From Dyadobacter endophyticus (GTDB taxonomy: Bacteria; Bacteroidota; Bacteroidia; Cytophagales; Spirosomataceae): a stretch of 64,000 bases of DNA. The translations under genes and the position numbers were made by a program. This document shows positions 19,549 through 28,702 of this stretch, piece after piece. The notes under the pieces are model-generated. The model was not told where the DNA came from. It was given only the letters and a program-made list of their open reading frames with translations, and searched no databases. Position 1 is the first letter of the stretch. Each line of letters begins with the position of its first letter. The stretch spans positions 1,672,425 to 1,736,424 of the forward strand of contig NZ_BMIA01000001.1 in NCBI RefSeq assembly GCF_014641595.1. Direction: 5' to 3'.

Positions 19549-22500
19549 TTACAGTTTGAAACTCACATTGAAACCATAGCTGCGGCTCGAAGGAATCGAC
19601 ATGTATTCGATGCCCGGCAAAGCGGTTCCTCCGTTGTAAGCCATTGTTTCGGGATCCACGTGCGGCACTTTCGACCACAATGCCAGGTTACGTCCTACCA
19701 ACGAAATGGTGATGTTCTTGATCGGCGACCGCCCCAGGATGCGGTTAGGGATCGAGTAACCCAGCTGCAATTCACGAAGCTTCACGAACGAAGCGTCGTA
19801 CATCACACCTTCGGCGATGTTGCGGCCGCCCGTAAAAGCGGTATGCCACGCACGGGCTGTCAGTTTCACGTCGTTTTTGCTGAATGAACCATCCGCATTC
19901 TGCACCACGCCGTCGCCGATCACACCGTTGCCGGGTTTGCCCAGGTCGTATCCATCGGCACGTCCTTCGAGGGTTTCTTTAATGATACCGCCTTCACGGC
20001 CAACCACCTGTGTTTCAGAAAATATCTTTCCTCCATGGCGAATATCGAACAGAAAGCTCAGTCTCACATTCTTATAGCTGAACTGATTGGAAATACCTGC
20101 GAGCCAGTCGGGATTGTAGTTACCCATTTTCTGAACGTTGGTAGTAGGCACCGGGCGACCGTCTTTGTAAACGACCTGACCTACATTCTGGCCTGACGCA
20201 TCATAATAAGGCAGGGAAGGGCTGGTGTTTTGCACACGCGCAAATGCGATTCCGTACATGTCCCCCATCCTTTCACCCACGCGTGCCTCGATGCTTACGC
20301 CTTTGCTCGCCATCACGAAGTTGGTGATACCGTCGGAGAGTTCGAGTACTTTGCTGCGGTTAGCCGAGAAATTGATGCCGACATTCCATTTGAAATCATT
20401 GATTTCCACCGGTGTTACATTCAACATCGTCTCAAAACCCCAGTTTTTGATCTCACCCGCATTGAAGAAACGGCCATTATAACCGGTTGTCTGTGAAAGG
20501 GGGATTTGCAGGATCTGGTTTTTGGTTTTGCTTTGGTAGAATGTAAAGTCCAATCCTACGCGATTCTTGAAGAAACGCACATCCGCACCCAATTCGAATG
20601 CAGTACTGATCTCCGGTTTCAGGTTCAGGTTAGCCAAACGATCGGTCTCGCCGTAGATCTGCGAGCTTCCGAAAGGCGTGCTGGGATTGTAAGCCTGGGT
20701 AAAGGTAAACGGATCGGTGTCATTACCTACCTGCGCGAAGCTTCCGCGGAGTTTGGCAAATGAAATCACTTCCGGAAGTTTGGTCATGTCGCTCAATACG
20801 GCGCTCAATGCTACCGAAGGATAGAAGTACGAGTTGTTTTCAGTACCAAAAGCTTTCAGGGCTGTCGGGAGCGTCAATGCACTACTCCAATCGTTACGTG
20901 CGGTAATGTCGAGGAACAGGTAATTGCGGAATGAAACCGAGGCCGAACCGTACAAACTGTTGATACGCTTGCCTACCTTGCTTTGCGAAGCTACGAGCGC
21001 AATGCGGGAGTTTGTCAGGTTGTAAATGCCCGGCAAATTCAGCTGGCCTGCATTTTCCTCGTCGTAAATAGAGCTCTGGCGGTTCTGGTTGCCACCGAGT
21101 GTCGCCGAAATGTTGATATCCCTGGTGACGTCCTTGTTGAACGACAATAGGAAATCGCTGTTGCGTTCCTCGGTGTTGATCTTCGTTTCGCGGTACTGAC
21201 CGAACGGAAAACGTTGCGTGCTGAATGCGCGGCGGTATTCGCGCCGCTCGTTGCCCCAGTCGGTAGCCGTCCGCACTTGCAGGCTAAGCCAGTCGGTAAA
21301 ATCGTATTTCAGGATAACGTTTCCGATTATGCGGTTCACTTCCTGGCCGTTGGTATTTTCAAAAACCGTCAGGTAAGGGTTATCGTGGTAGTTGTAGTTC
21401 CAGCTGAACTGGCGTCGGTCTTCCAGACCGTTCATCCATAAACGTTTCATATCACCTACATCGACCGAACGTGGCAGCCAGCAGTTGAACAGGTACATGA
21501 TGCTCTCCGTACCATAGCTGATCGACGGACGGTTGCCGCTCGCGCTCTTGATATAGCTCACAAATGTTTTTGCCGAGAGCTTCTTCGTCAGATTATAACC
21601 TGCACTCAATGAGACAGTATGGCGTTTCAGATCGGTGTTCGGCACAATACCCGTCTGGTCGAGATTGGTGTACGATAAGCGAAAACTACCCTGGTCGTTA
21701 TTTCCAATCAATGCGACGTTATTCGTCAAGGTACGGCCTGTCCGGAGGAAGTCTTTCAAACCGTCCACATCCGGTACCCAGGGGGTTGCGGTGATCACAC
21801 TACCCGCGGGGGCATTCAGGTCCCCACCGAGATAAGGGATTACCTGTCCGTTCAGTGTACGCGGTGAGTTGTATTGCGGGTAGCTCTGGCCTTTGAACTC
21901 CGGCCCCCAGCCTTCGTCGGTACCATCCGTGAGACCGCCACCGGCGCCATTCACGAACGCGAAGTCGCCTCCGTTACCATTGCCTTGTCCGTATTTGTTT
22001 TGATACTCAGGCAATTTCAACGCACGCTCGAATGTGGTGTTGCTATTCACTTCCACACCGATGCCTTTGTTGCCCTTACCCGATTTGGTGGTGATAAGGA
22101 TCACCCCATTGGCCGCTCTTGATCCGTACAAGGCCGCAGCCGCCGGTCCTTTCAGCACGCTCATCGTCTCCACGTCGTCGGGGTTGATAAAGCTCGCGCC
22201 ATTCCCGAAATCGACTTCCAGGTTCCCCTGGCCCGAGCCGCCTGTGATGGAGTTGCTGATAGGCACCCCGTCGATCACGTACAACGGTTGGTTTTTGTTC
22301 AAATCTACCGACCGCTCACCCCGGATCGTTACCCGTGCCGAACCGCCGATACCCGACGGGCTTCCTACGACCGTCACACCGGCCACTTTACCGGCCAACT
22401 GGTTCACAATGTTGGTCTCACGCGCTGTAACGATGCTTTCACCTTTCAGCTCCTGCACCGCGTAACCCAACTTGCGGACGTCTTTTTTAATACCGAGGGC

Positions 22501-22866
22501 CGTCACCACTACCTCCTGAAGTTGTTTCTGATCGGCAAAAAGCGTCACGTCCGCCACGGCACGGCCGCCGACCGTCACTTCGTGCGAAACGTAGCCGAGG
22601 AACGAGAATGTCAGTACCGAGCTGGCGCCCTTCACCGTGATCTGGTACTTTCCGTTGGAATCCGTCACTGTACCGTTGTTACTCCCTTTTTCGATGACGC
22701 TCACGCCCGCGAGAGGCGCCTTGTCATCATCGGAGATCACCTGCCCGGTAATAACCGACTGTGCGACGCCCGCGTGGCAGTAGAGCAGCCCCGTGAGCAT
22801 GAGCCCGGTGTACGCGCTTCTTCTGAAAATACTCAGCCGAAAGCATAAGTAAAATTTTTTAATCAT
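19549..22866 (-). CDS. SusC/RagA TonB-linked outer-membrane transporter
   Basis: I take the ATG at 22866 (MIKKFYLCFRL); a GTG two codons upstream is also possible. The product is about 1105 residues. After a signal peptide comes a carboxypeptidase-regulatory-like domain (VITGQVISDDDKAPLAGVSV), then the plug (VVTALGIKKDVRKLGYAVQE, VLKGPAAAALYGSRAANGVI) and a 22-strand-type barrel ending in Phe/Leu (SYGFNVSFKL). It imports a ligand captured by the SusD partner using TonB energy. It lacks an STN domain, so unlike the second SusC in this window it is probably not a direct anti-sigma signaller. Confidence 0.95.
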   Translation of the reverse strand: MIKKFYLCFRLSIFRRSAYTGLMLTGLLYCHAGVAQSVITGQVISDDDKAPLAGVSVIEKGSNNGTVTDSNGKYQITVKGASSVLTFSFLGYVSHEVTVGGRAVADVTLFADQKQLQEVVVTALGIKKDVRKLGYAVQELKGESIVTARETNIVNQLAGKVAGVTVVGSPSGIGGSARVTIRGERSVDLNKNQPLYVIDGVPISNSITGGSGQGNLEVDFGNGASFINPDDVETMSVLKGPAAAALYGSRAANGVILITTKSGKGNKGIGVEVNSNTTFERALKLPEYQNKYGQGNGNGGDFAFVNGAGGGLTDGTDEGWGPEFKGQSYPQYNSPRTLNGQVIPYLGGDLNAPAGSVITATPWVPDVDGLKDFLRTGRTLTNNVALIGNNDQGSFRLSYTNLDQTGIVPNTDLKRHTVSLSAGYNLTKKLSAKTFVSYIKSASGNRPSISYGTESIMYLFNCWLPRSVDVGDMKRLWMNGLEDRRQFSWNYNYHDNPYLTVFENTNGQEVNRIIGNVILKYDFTDWLSLQVRTATDWGNERREYRRAFSTQRFPFGQYRETKINTEERNSDFLLSFNKDVTRDINISATLGGNQNRQSSIYDEENAGQLNLPGIYNLTNSRIALVASQSKVGKRINSLYGSASVSFRNYLFLDITARNDWSSALTLPTALKAFGTENNSYFYPSVALSAVLSDMTKLPEVISFAKLRGSFAQVGNDTDPFTFTQAYNPSTPFGSSQIYGETDRLANLNLKPEISTAFELGADVRFFKNRVGLDFTFYQSKTKNQILQIPLSQTTGYNGRFFNAGEIKNWGFETMLNVTPVEINDFKWNVGINFSANRSKVLELSDGITNFVMASKGVSIEARVGERMGDMYGIAFARVQNTSPSLPYYDASGQNVGQVVYKDGRPVPTTNVQKMGNYNPDWLAGISNQFSYKNVRLSFLFDIRHGGKIFSETQVVGREGGIIKETLEGRADGYDLGKPGNGVIGDGVVQNADGSFSKNDVKLTARAWHTAFTGGRNIAEGVMYDASFVKLRELQLGYSIPNRILGRSPIKNITISLVGRNLALWSKVPHVDPETMAYNGGTALPGIEYMSIPSSRSYGFNVSFKL

Positions 22867-23352
22867 GAGCACTAGGTTATTTAGGTGAGAAAAGAATGGA
22901 AACAGGCAATACGCCTTGCAAAGCGCAAAAATCCGGTTAAATACAGACTGTTATGTTAAGTATTTATTAACATACTATAAACAAATCTTCCCTTCGACAC
23001 TGCCTCCCCGAGAACCGGTAACTACTACTGACTAACACTTTAAAATTCCACGAATGTCCCTCCGCTGTGATCGGACGTCTGCATCGCGCCCCTTTAAATT
23101 TACAAAAATGAAATGCAACCGCAAACAACCTTACCGGCTTGTTTATCAACATTTTACAAAACAATGGTCACCAGATTGGACTATTCCGGACATGTGTTTT
23201 GGAATAATACAGAAAAATCCTTGAATAAGGCTACTAAACACCGCCAGTTCTCACACCAAATCCTCCTGTCATTCCCCCCTGCAGTTTCAACCCTTGCCGA
23301 TATACGCCAGGGCGGCGGGAGGCATAGGTGTTAAACTTTTGATAATTCAAAT
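22867..23352 (+). other. 486-bp intergenic region upstream of the minus-strand susC
   Basis: It must contain the promoter of the susC-susD operon. A perfect inverted repeat, TATGTTAA-N7-TTAACATA, lies at 22952-22974, about 90-110 nt upstream of the susC start, and could be an operator. The rest (22990-23350) has only weak short frames and no recognisable RNA or mobile element. Gene remnants begin at 23353, so this may be a decayed locus. Confidence 0.45.
22952..22974. promoter_or_regulatory. inverted repeat upstream of susC, possible operator
   Basis: The arms TATGTTAA and TTAACATA are perfectly complementary, with a 7-bp AT-only-plus-G spacer. It lies in the susC-susD upstream region. No regulator gene is adjacent apart from the broken LuxR fragment. 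Confidence 0.35.
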
Positions 23353-23547
23353 ATGGACTATGCTAATTCCCGGATGACGATACGGAAAGATAGTGGTATC
23401 AATGCAAATCCAAAACCAACAATCGCCATGTTCACCTCCCGGGAATACGAAATTATCAAGCTGATCGCGCAGGGTTTACCATCCCGCGCGATCGCCGACC
23501 GGCTATTTGTCAAAAGCGGCAGTCGACGCTATTGGCATTGCGTTTAA
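23353..23547 (+). pseudogene. truncated LuxR-type helix-turn-helix fragment
   Basis: The 64-codon frame contains MFTSREYEIIKLIAQGLPSR followed by AIADRLFV, which is the first part of a LuxR/GerE DNA-binding domain. In intact proteins the recognition helix (SxxTVxxHxxNI) comes next. Here the frame instead runs into SGSRRYWHCV and stops. No receiver domain is encoded upstream. It therefore looks like the remnant of a LuxR-type response regulator cut off in the middle of its DNA-binding domain, and it is unlikely to bind DNA. Confidence 0.6.
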
Positions 23548-23716
23548 GGGGCCATTGCCAAGTCTGAGGGGCAATCCCGAGTTTTTGACAGAGCAATGCC
23601 ATAGTGCCGGTGGACCTGGCACACGCTCATGTTCAAATGCCTGCTGTACAATTACCCGCAAAAACGGCTACTATGCATCATGCGGGCAATCTTGTAACTG
23701 TACGAAAGAGGAGTAA
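23507..23716 (+). CDS. small Cys-rich reading frame, possible secreted or modified peptide
   Basis: A 69-codon frame starts at a TTG inside the LuxR fragment; no ATG or GTG exists in frame after the stop at 23462. It reads KAAVDAIGIAFKGPLPSLRG, then a Gly-Gly-Pro-Gly motif, then a Cys-rich tail with seven cysteines in the last 35 residues (SCSNACCTI, YASCGQSCNCTKEE). A strong intrinsic terminator begins 34 nt after the stop. Layout (helical leader, GG motif, Cys-rich core) recalls Bacteroidota peptide precursors. The odd start and the overlap with a gene fragment also allow a decayed gene. Confidence 0.4.
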   Translation: MSKAAVDAIGIAFKGPLPSLRGNPEFLTEQCHSAGGPGTRSCSNACCTITRKNGYYASCGQSCNCTKEE

Positions 23717-23748
23717 TAAAACTTCACCACGCCGATTAAAATACGCAA

Positions 23749-23777
23749 GGCTGCTTCTTCACAAGCAGCTTTTTTTA
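23749..23777 (+). terminator. intrinsic terminator
   Basis: Stem GCTGCTT (23750-23756) pairs with AAGCAGC (23763-23769) around a 6-nt loop and is followed by seven T residues. It closes the transcript that would carry the small Cys-rich frame. Confidence 0.8.
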
Positions 23778-23877
23778 TTAAAAACCGTTCAAAAAATTCA
23801 TACTATTTCCGGATATAATGGTAAAAAAATGTCGAACTTCGTTTTTTAATTGTAAACAATACACTTAATCGATTCCA

Positions 23878-25617
23878 ATGCATCAATTGTTTCAGAAAGT
23901 CTCCCTCCTGCTGCTGGCTTGCCCGGCGATGGTGATGGCTCAGACAGGAAAGGGAAACTATTCTCCGCTTCCCCTCAAAGACCTCAGCGCATTTGAAAGC
24001 GCCGCTCCCAACTGGTCGATTCAAGGTGGCATTTCCATACACCCTACCGGTACGGCGAAGCCCAAAACACTGACCGGCGACGGCGTACTGATCGGTAATG
24101 CAGGAACCGTGCTGACTACCAAACTGAAAGCGAGCGACTTACGGCTATACATCGAATTCAACGTTTCGCCGGGAGCCGAGGGAAATATCATCCTTCCGGG
24201 CGGGCAGAAAGTAAAGATCTCCGATAGCAGCAAACAAAAGACAGCGGACGCCACGACGTCGGGGTATATCGGCCAGTTTCCGAACCAGAACGCCGCTAAA
24301 TCGGCCGGTCTGTGGCAGACACTCGAAATTTCCTATGATGCATCCGTACAACACATTCCTAACTCCGCACGCCTGAATGCGCTTTCGCTAAACGGCGTCA
24401 CAGTTCTAGAAACCGTTTACCTTCCTAACTCAAAAGCCGCAGCAGATGGCCAGCCCATCGCATTCGAAGTTACCAAAGGCAGCATCGCATTCCGCAATGT
24501 AGGCTACCAACTTCTTGCTAATCGCAAGCCACTGTCAATCAGTAACCTAAATTACAAAGTTTACGCAGACAAATGGGATGCCAAAGAATATAGCAAGCTC
24601 GACCACGAGGGTCAGTCTCCCCTGCTAACCCAGGAGGTGACCAACGGAATGCGGGAATTTCACCTTGTGTATGAAGGGGATATCGACGTAACCGAGGCTG
24701 GCGACTACATTTTCACGACTATTTATTCCGGTCCTGTCCTTTCGGTTGATATCGACGGCAAAAGCGTGGTATCGTCCGGTGAAGCCACTTCTCAGGAAAC
24801 ACACACCGGTTCTATTAACCTGACACAGGGCAAACACAAATTCAAAATTTATTACTCGCGCTTCCCGTGGCGCCAGCCTGCATTGGGGCTGCGCGTGGAG
24901 AAATCGGGTGTGCGCCCTTACGACCTGCATTCATTGTCGTCCCTGCCCGAGCCTGAACCCAAGCCCTACATCAGCGTGACGCCCGACAAGCGCCCGGAAA
25001 TGGTGCGCTCATTCATTCAGCTGGACGGCGAAAAATCGAAGCGTACGCATTGTATCTCAGTAGGAAGCCCCGATGGCTGGAATTATACCGTCGACCTGAA
25101 CCGCGGCGCATTGGTACAGGCGTGGAGAGGCCAGTTTGCCGACGTGACCGAGATGTGGTACGAGCGCGGCGAGCCGCAACTGCTTTTCCCCGCTGGCCTC
25201 AAAGTACATGTTTCGGGACGCAGCAGCGTAGCGGTGCTCGACAATGCGAATGCAACGTGGCCCGATTCTTCCAATATCAATTTCCTTGGCTACAAAATCG
25301 ATCAGAAAGGTTACCCGGTCTTCCGTTACGCGATCGGCTCGGCGACGGTGAGCGACGAACTGGTTTCGGGCGGCAACAGCCTCTCGCGCACGTTCCGCGT
25401 GGACGGCCGCCTGGAAGGCACGCCCGCAGGTGCGCTATACTCGCTGCTCGCGAGCGGCAAGCAGATCACCGAAATAGAGAAAGGACTTTACCAGATCGAC
25501 GACCGCTTTTATGTGCAGGTTGATAAAAAAGCCAAAGCGGTAGTACGTCCGGCCGGTGAAATGAAGGAGCTTATCCTTCCTGTTTCCAACACGACCAGCT
25601 ATTCCCTGTTTTGGTAA
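23878..25617 (+). CDS. secreted DUF1080-like / PA14 domain protein
   Basis: The 579-residue exported protein has signal MHQLFQKVSLLLLACPAMVM ending in AQ. Residues about 35-190 resemble the 3-keto-disaccharide hydrolase (DUF1080) jelly roll (LYIEFNVSPGAEGNIILPGG, SGYIGQFPNQN). About 215-330 is a PA14-like carbohydrate-binding fold (HLVYEGDIDVTEAGDYIFTT). The C-terminal 200 residues (YTVDLNRGALVQAWRGQFAD) match a domain often seen with periplasmic heme or PQQ-type dehydrogenases. It forms a two-gene unit with the propeller-cupredoxin gene 25 nt downstream, closed by one terminator. Probably a periplasmic sugar-related protein; catalytic activity is unproven. Confidence 0.75.
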   Translation: MHQLFQKVSLLLLACPAMVMAQTGKGNYSPLPLKDLSAFESAAPNWSIQGGISIHPTGTAKPKTLTGDGVLIGNAGTVLTTKLKASDLRLYIEFNVSPGAEGNIILPGGQKVKISDSSKQKTADATTSGYIGQFPNQNAAKSAGLWQTLEISYDASVQHIPNSARLNALSLNGVTVLETVYLPNSKAAADGQPIAFEVTKGSIAFRNVGYQLLANRKPLSISNLNYKVYADKWDAKEYSKLDHEGQSPLLTQEVTNGMREFHLVYEGDIDVTEAGDYIFTTIYSGPVLSVDIDGKSVVSSGEATSQETHTGSINLTQGKHKFKIYYSRFPWRQPALGLRVEKSGVRPYDLHSLSSLPEPEPKPYISVTPDKRPEMVRSFIQLDGEKSKRTHCISVGSPDGWNYTVDLNRGALVQAWRGQFADVTEMWYERGEPQLLFPAGLKVHVSGRSSVAVLDNANATWPDSSNINFLGYKIDQKGYPVFRYAIGSATVSDELVSGGNSLSRTFRVDGRLEGTPAGALYSLLASGKQITEIEKGLYQIDDRFYVQVDKKAKAVVRPAGEMKELILPVSNTTSYSLFW

Positions 25618-25642
25618 AACCTCATTATCTGATTTGTATCTA

Positions 25643-27661
25643 ATGAAAAATATTCTTTTAACTACACTGATTACCGCTGGCTGTGTGAACGCGTTTGCGC
25701 AGTCCAAACCCAATAAGATTGACGACTATTACCGCATTATCACCATTCCGATTCCTGAAAACATCAAAATGGAAATAGGTGGGATGCAGGTACTGCCCGA
25801 CGGCCGTCTCGCGACGTCAACCCGCCGCGGCGAGGTATGGATGATCGGCAACCCGTACCTGAAAGGCGACGGCAAGCCTTCGTTCCACCGTTTCGCATCG
25901 GGACTGCACGAGCCCCTGGGCCTGTATTATCGAGGTAAAGACTTCCTCGTGTCGCAGCGCGGCGAAGTTACCCGCCTCGAAGACACCGACAACGACGGTG
26001 TTGCGGATGTTTACGACTCGTTCTCGCGCTGGCCATTGTCGGGTAATTATCACCAGTATTCTTACGGACCGGTACCCATGCCGAACGGCGAAATGCTTGT
26101 TACGCTCAACCTCGACTGGGTTGGCCGCGGCGCCAGCCAGTCGAAATGGCGCGGATGGATGCTGAAACTCGGCCAGGACGGCAAGCTCACGCCCTGGGCG
26201 ACGGGATTGCGCTCCCCTTCCGGCTTCGGATCGTATAAAGGCGATATTTTCTATACTGAAAACCAGGGCGACTGGGTGGGCTCAGGCCGTATGACACATC
26301 TTGAAAAAGGCGACTTCGCGGGTAACCCTGCCGGCTTGCGTTGGAGCAAAGAAGAAGGATCACCTGTGAAACTGACTCCGGAAGATGTTCCGAGCACCGG
26401 CGAACCGCTTTACGATGTTGCCAAGAAGGTTCCTGGCCTGAAACCACCGGCAGTTTGGTTCCCGCACACATTGGTGGGTATCTCCACCTCCGATTTCAAG
26501 GAAGACGTAACCAACGGGGCGTTCGGGCCATTTACGGGACAGATGTTCGTGGGTGACCAGGGACATAGCATCATCACCCGCGTTGACCTCGAAAAAGTGA
26601 ATGGCGTGTGGCAGGGAACTGTCTTCCCTTTTCGCGAAGGTTTTATGTCGGGTATCCTTCGTCTGGAATGGGGTCTCGACGGCTCGATGTTCGTAGGCCA
26701 GACGAGCCGGGGATGGTCGGCAACGGGTAAGGAAGAATTTGGTATTCAAAGACTTGTATGGACCGGTAAAATGCCGTTCGAAATGAAGACTGTCCGCTCG
26801 ACGCCCGATGGTTTTGAGATCACATTCACCAGTCCTATCGACAAAAAGGCCGCTGCTGAGCAAGATGCATACAAAATGAACAGCTTTACTTACCGCTACC
26901 ACCGCACTTACGGCAGCCCGATTATTAACACCCAGGAAGTGCCTTTGAAAGGCATTATCGTTTCAGAAGACGGCCTGCGGGTGCGTCTGGTAGTCGATCC
27001 AGCGACACTGCGCAAAGGGTACATCCACGAAATCAAGGCGGAAGGCGTGAAATCGGCAGACGGCAACAACCTGCTGCATGCGACGGGTTACTACACATTG
27101 AACGAGATCGCCGGCGGCCAGGCGGCCAATGCGTCTCAGTTTACGACGACCGTGAAAGCAAGCACCACGATGGATCACAGTGGGCACGGCGCTGCGGCGC
27201 CCGGCGAAACGGCGCCCGGCGCAACGGCAGCCAATACCGCCGCCTCAGCCAAACGCGTGACCGAAATGCCGGCCAGCTGGACCAACGGACCGGATCAGGT
27301 GGTGACAATCGGAACCGTTCCGGGTTTGAAATTTGATATTTCCGAAATTCAGGTGAAAGCTGGCAGCAAAATTAAAGTCGTTTTCAACAACAACGACGAT
27401 ATGCTCCACAACCTGGTCATTACCAAGCCGGGGGCAGCCAACGCGGTTGGTGAAGCGGGTTTGAACCTGGGCTTGAAAGGCACCGAATTGAATTATGTGC
27501 CCAAAACGAATGATGTGCTTTTCCACACCAATATCGTGGAGCCTGAAAAAACGGAGGCGATCTATTTCGTGGCGCCAAGTCAGGCGGGCACCTACCAGTA
27601 CGTTTGCACATTCCCCGGGCATTACTCGCTGATGCAGGGGAAACTGAAAGTAGTGAAATAA
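25643..27661 (+). CDS. secreted beta-propeller dehydrogenase-like protein with C-terminal cupredoxin
   Basis: The ATG at 25643 (MKNILLTTLITAGCVNAFAQ) gives 672 residues with a signal peptide. The main part is a sorbosone/glucose-dehydrogenase-like propeller (GGMQVLPDGRLATSTRRGEV, PFREGFMSGILRLEWGLDGS). A flexible Ala/Gly/Pro/Thr linker with HSGHG follows, then an azurin/auracyanin-like domain with all type 1 copper ligands: His in DMLHNLVI, then Cys, His and Met in YVCTFPGHYSLMQG. The fusion suggests a periplasmic oxidase or dehydrogenase passing electrons to its own copper domain. It is co-transcribed with the DUF1080/PA14 gene. Substrate unknown. Confidence 0.85.
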   Translation: MKNILLTTLITAGCVNAFAQSKPNKIDDYYRIITIPIPENIKMEIGGMQVLPDGRLATSTRRGEVWMIGNPYLKGDGKPSFHRFASGLHEPLGLYYRGKDFLVSQRGEVTRLEDTDNDGVADVYDSFSRWPLSGNYHQYSYGPVPMPNGEMLVTLNLDWVGRGASQSKWRGWMLKLGQDGKLTPWATGLRSPSGFGSYKGDIFYTENQGDWVGSGRMTHLEKGDFAGNPAGLRWSKEEGSPVKLTPEDVPSTGEPLYDVAKKVPGLKPPAVWFPHTLVGISTSDFKEDVTNGAFGPFTGQMFVGDQGHSIITRVDLEKVNGVWQGTVFPFREGFMSGILRLEWGLDGSMFVGQTSRGWSATGKEEFGIQRLVWTGKMPFEMKTVRSTPDGFEITFTSPIDKKAAAEQDAYKMNSFTYRYHRTYGSPIINTQEVPLKGIIVSEDGLRVRLVVDPATLRKGYIHEIKAEGVKSADGNNLLHATGYYTLNEIAGGQAANASQFTTTVKASTTMDHSGHGAAAPGETAPGATAANTAASAKRVTEMPASWTNGPDQVVTIGTVPGLKFDISEIQVKAGSKIKVVFNNNDDMLHNLVITKPGAANAVGEAGLNLGLKGTELNYVPKTNDVLFHTNIVEPEKTEAIYFVAPSQAGTYQYVCTFPGHYSLMQGKLKVVK

Positions 27662-27681
27662 CCTGCCCTTGCAGTCTTCCA

Positions 27682-27712
27682 ACGGGGCGGCGAAACACCG
27701 CCCCGTTTTATT
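27682..27712 (+). terminator. strong intrinsic terminator
   Basis: A perfect 9-bp GC-rich stem (ACGGGGCGG, 27682-27690, with CCGCCCCGT, 27698-27706) and a 7-nt loop precede a T-rich tail. It separates the propeller-cupredoxin unit from the ECF sigma gene. Confidence 0.88.
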
Positions 27713-27832
27713 TTCCCCTAACATTTCCAACACAGAATAATTGCCGCCATTTCACAAGGAGAATACCCCTACCGGCGGCTTTGATTGGCACAATTCATTG
27801 ATTTAATACAACATTGCCGTTACATTAAGGAT

Positions 27833-28441
27833 TTGAATCAGGACGAAAACATATCGAATACCGGCGAGCTGAATATCAGGCTCTGGCAGCGGTTCAAGGC
27901 CGGCGACGCAGAAGCGCTCGGGCAGCTCGCCCAGACGCATTACCGGGCGCTGTACAACTATGCCACAAAGTTTTCTTCCGATCCCGATTTCATCCGCGAT
28001 TCCATTCAGGAGCTTTACCTCGAACTTTGGGAACGCCGCAATTTTCTCTCCGAAACCGCATTCGTCAAGTCCTATCTACTTAAAGCGCTCCGCCACAAGC
28101 TCATCAAGGAAAGTATCCGCCTGAAACGTTTCCACGAGCCGCAAGTGGCCATTTTCGATACCGATCCGTCCGATCCTTCCATCGAAACCAACATCATCGA
28201 GGCCGAGCACATCCGCTTTCAAAACGGCCGCCTCAAACGCATCATTTCGCTGCTATCAAAACGCCAGCAAGAGATCATCTATCTCCGCTTTTATCAAAAC
28301 CTCGACAACGAGGACATCGCCAGCGTCATGGGGCTGGGACGGCAGAGCGTTTCTAATCTGCTCTACCGGACATTGAAAGAGATCAAGGAAATCTGGGCTC
28401 CGGCGGAGTTTTTTTGGGTGTTGCTTTTCTTCTTATCGTAA
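27833..28441 (+). CDS. ECF-type RNA polymerase sigma factor
   Basis: About 202 residues. Region 2 is LWQRFKAGDAEALGQLAQTH through DSIQELYLELWERR, and region 4 is LSKRQQEIIYLRFYQNLDNE with the helix-turn-helix EDIASVMGLGRQSVSNLLYR. No ATG is available; I prefer the TTG at 27833 (then NQDENISN), though the TTG at 27785 is also in frame. The FecR anti-sigma, STN-SusC and SusD genes follow on the same strand, the standard order of a cell-surface signalling cascade. The sigma factor should be released when the SusC transporter binds its ligand, and should drive that locus. Confidence 0.92.
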   Translation: MNQDENISNTGELNIRLWQRFKAGDAEALGQLAQTHYRALYNYATKFSSDPDFIRDSIQELYLELWERRNFLSETAFVKSYLLKALRHKLIKESIRLKRFHEPQVAIFDTDPSDPSIETNIIEAEHIRFQNGRLKRIISLLSKRQQEIIYLRFYQNLDNEDIASVMGLGRQSVSNLLYRTLKEIKEIWAPAEFFWVLLFFLS

Positions 28442-28702
28442 GTAAGGAGGAAGGGAGAATGGAGATTTGAACGAGCCCGGCACGAGCAGCGGCTTTATAC
28501 TTAATTTACTTTTAATTTAAAATAACACTTTTAAAAAGTATTAACCAATTTTAACTTTTTATACTTATATCCCTCCCTTCCCTCTTCCCTTTATCACTTT
28601 TTAAAATTTTTTTTGACTTTTTTGGTTATCCCGGTATTCAAAACAGACATACTATTTTAAAGAGCCTGCAAATGCTCTGAACCGTATGTTTTTGTTTTGC
28701 CG
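28442..28702 (+). other. AT-rich leader between ECF sigma and FecR genes
   Basis: The 261-bp spacer starts with a purine tract (28444-28464) and has an AT-rich core. The core includes TACTTTTAAT at 28507-28516 and ACTTTTAAAA at 28527. A pyrimidine tract (28571-28595) and the segment AAAATTTTTTTTGACTTTTT-N-GGTTATCCC follow. The last segment resembles leaders found before fecR genes in Bacteroidota and may be an ECF-dependent promoter. The AT core shares its motif with the islands at 14.5 and 42.2 kb. Confidence 0.5.

Noticed and set aside
23113..23334. 73-codon plus-strand frame upstream of the LuxR fragment
   Set aside because: Composition is random-looking, there is no promoter or start context, and no domain was recognised.
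23353..23547. functional LuxR-type regulator
   Set aside because: The recognition helix is missing and no receiver or sensor domain is encoded, so it was recorded as a remnant only.
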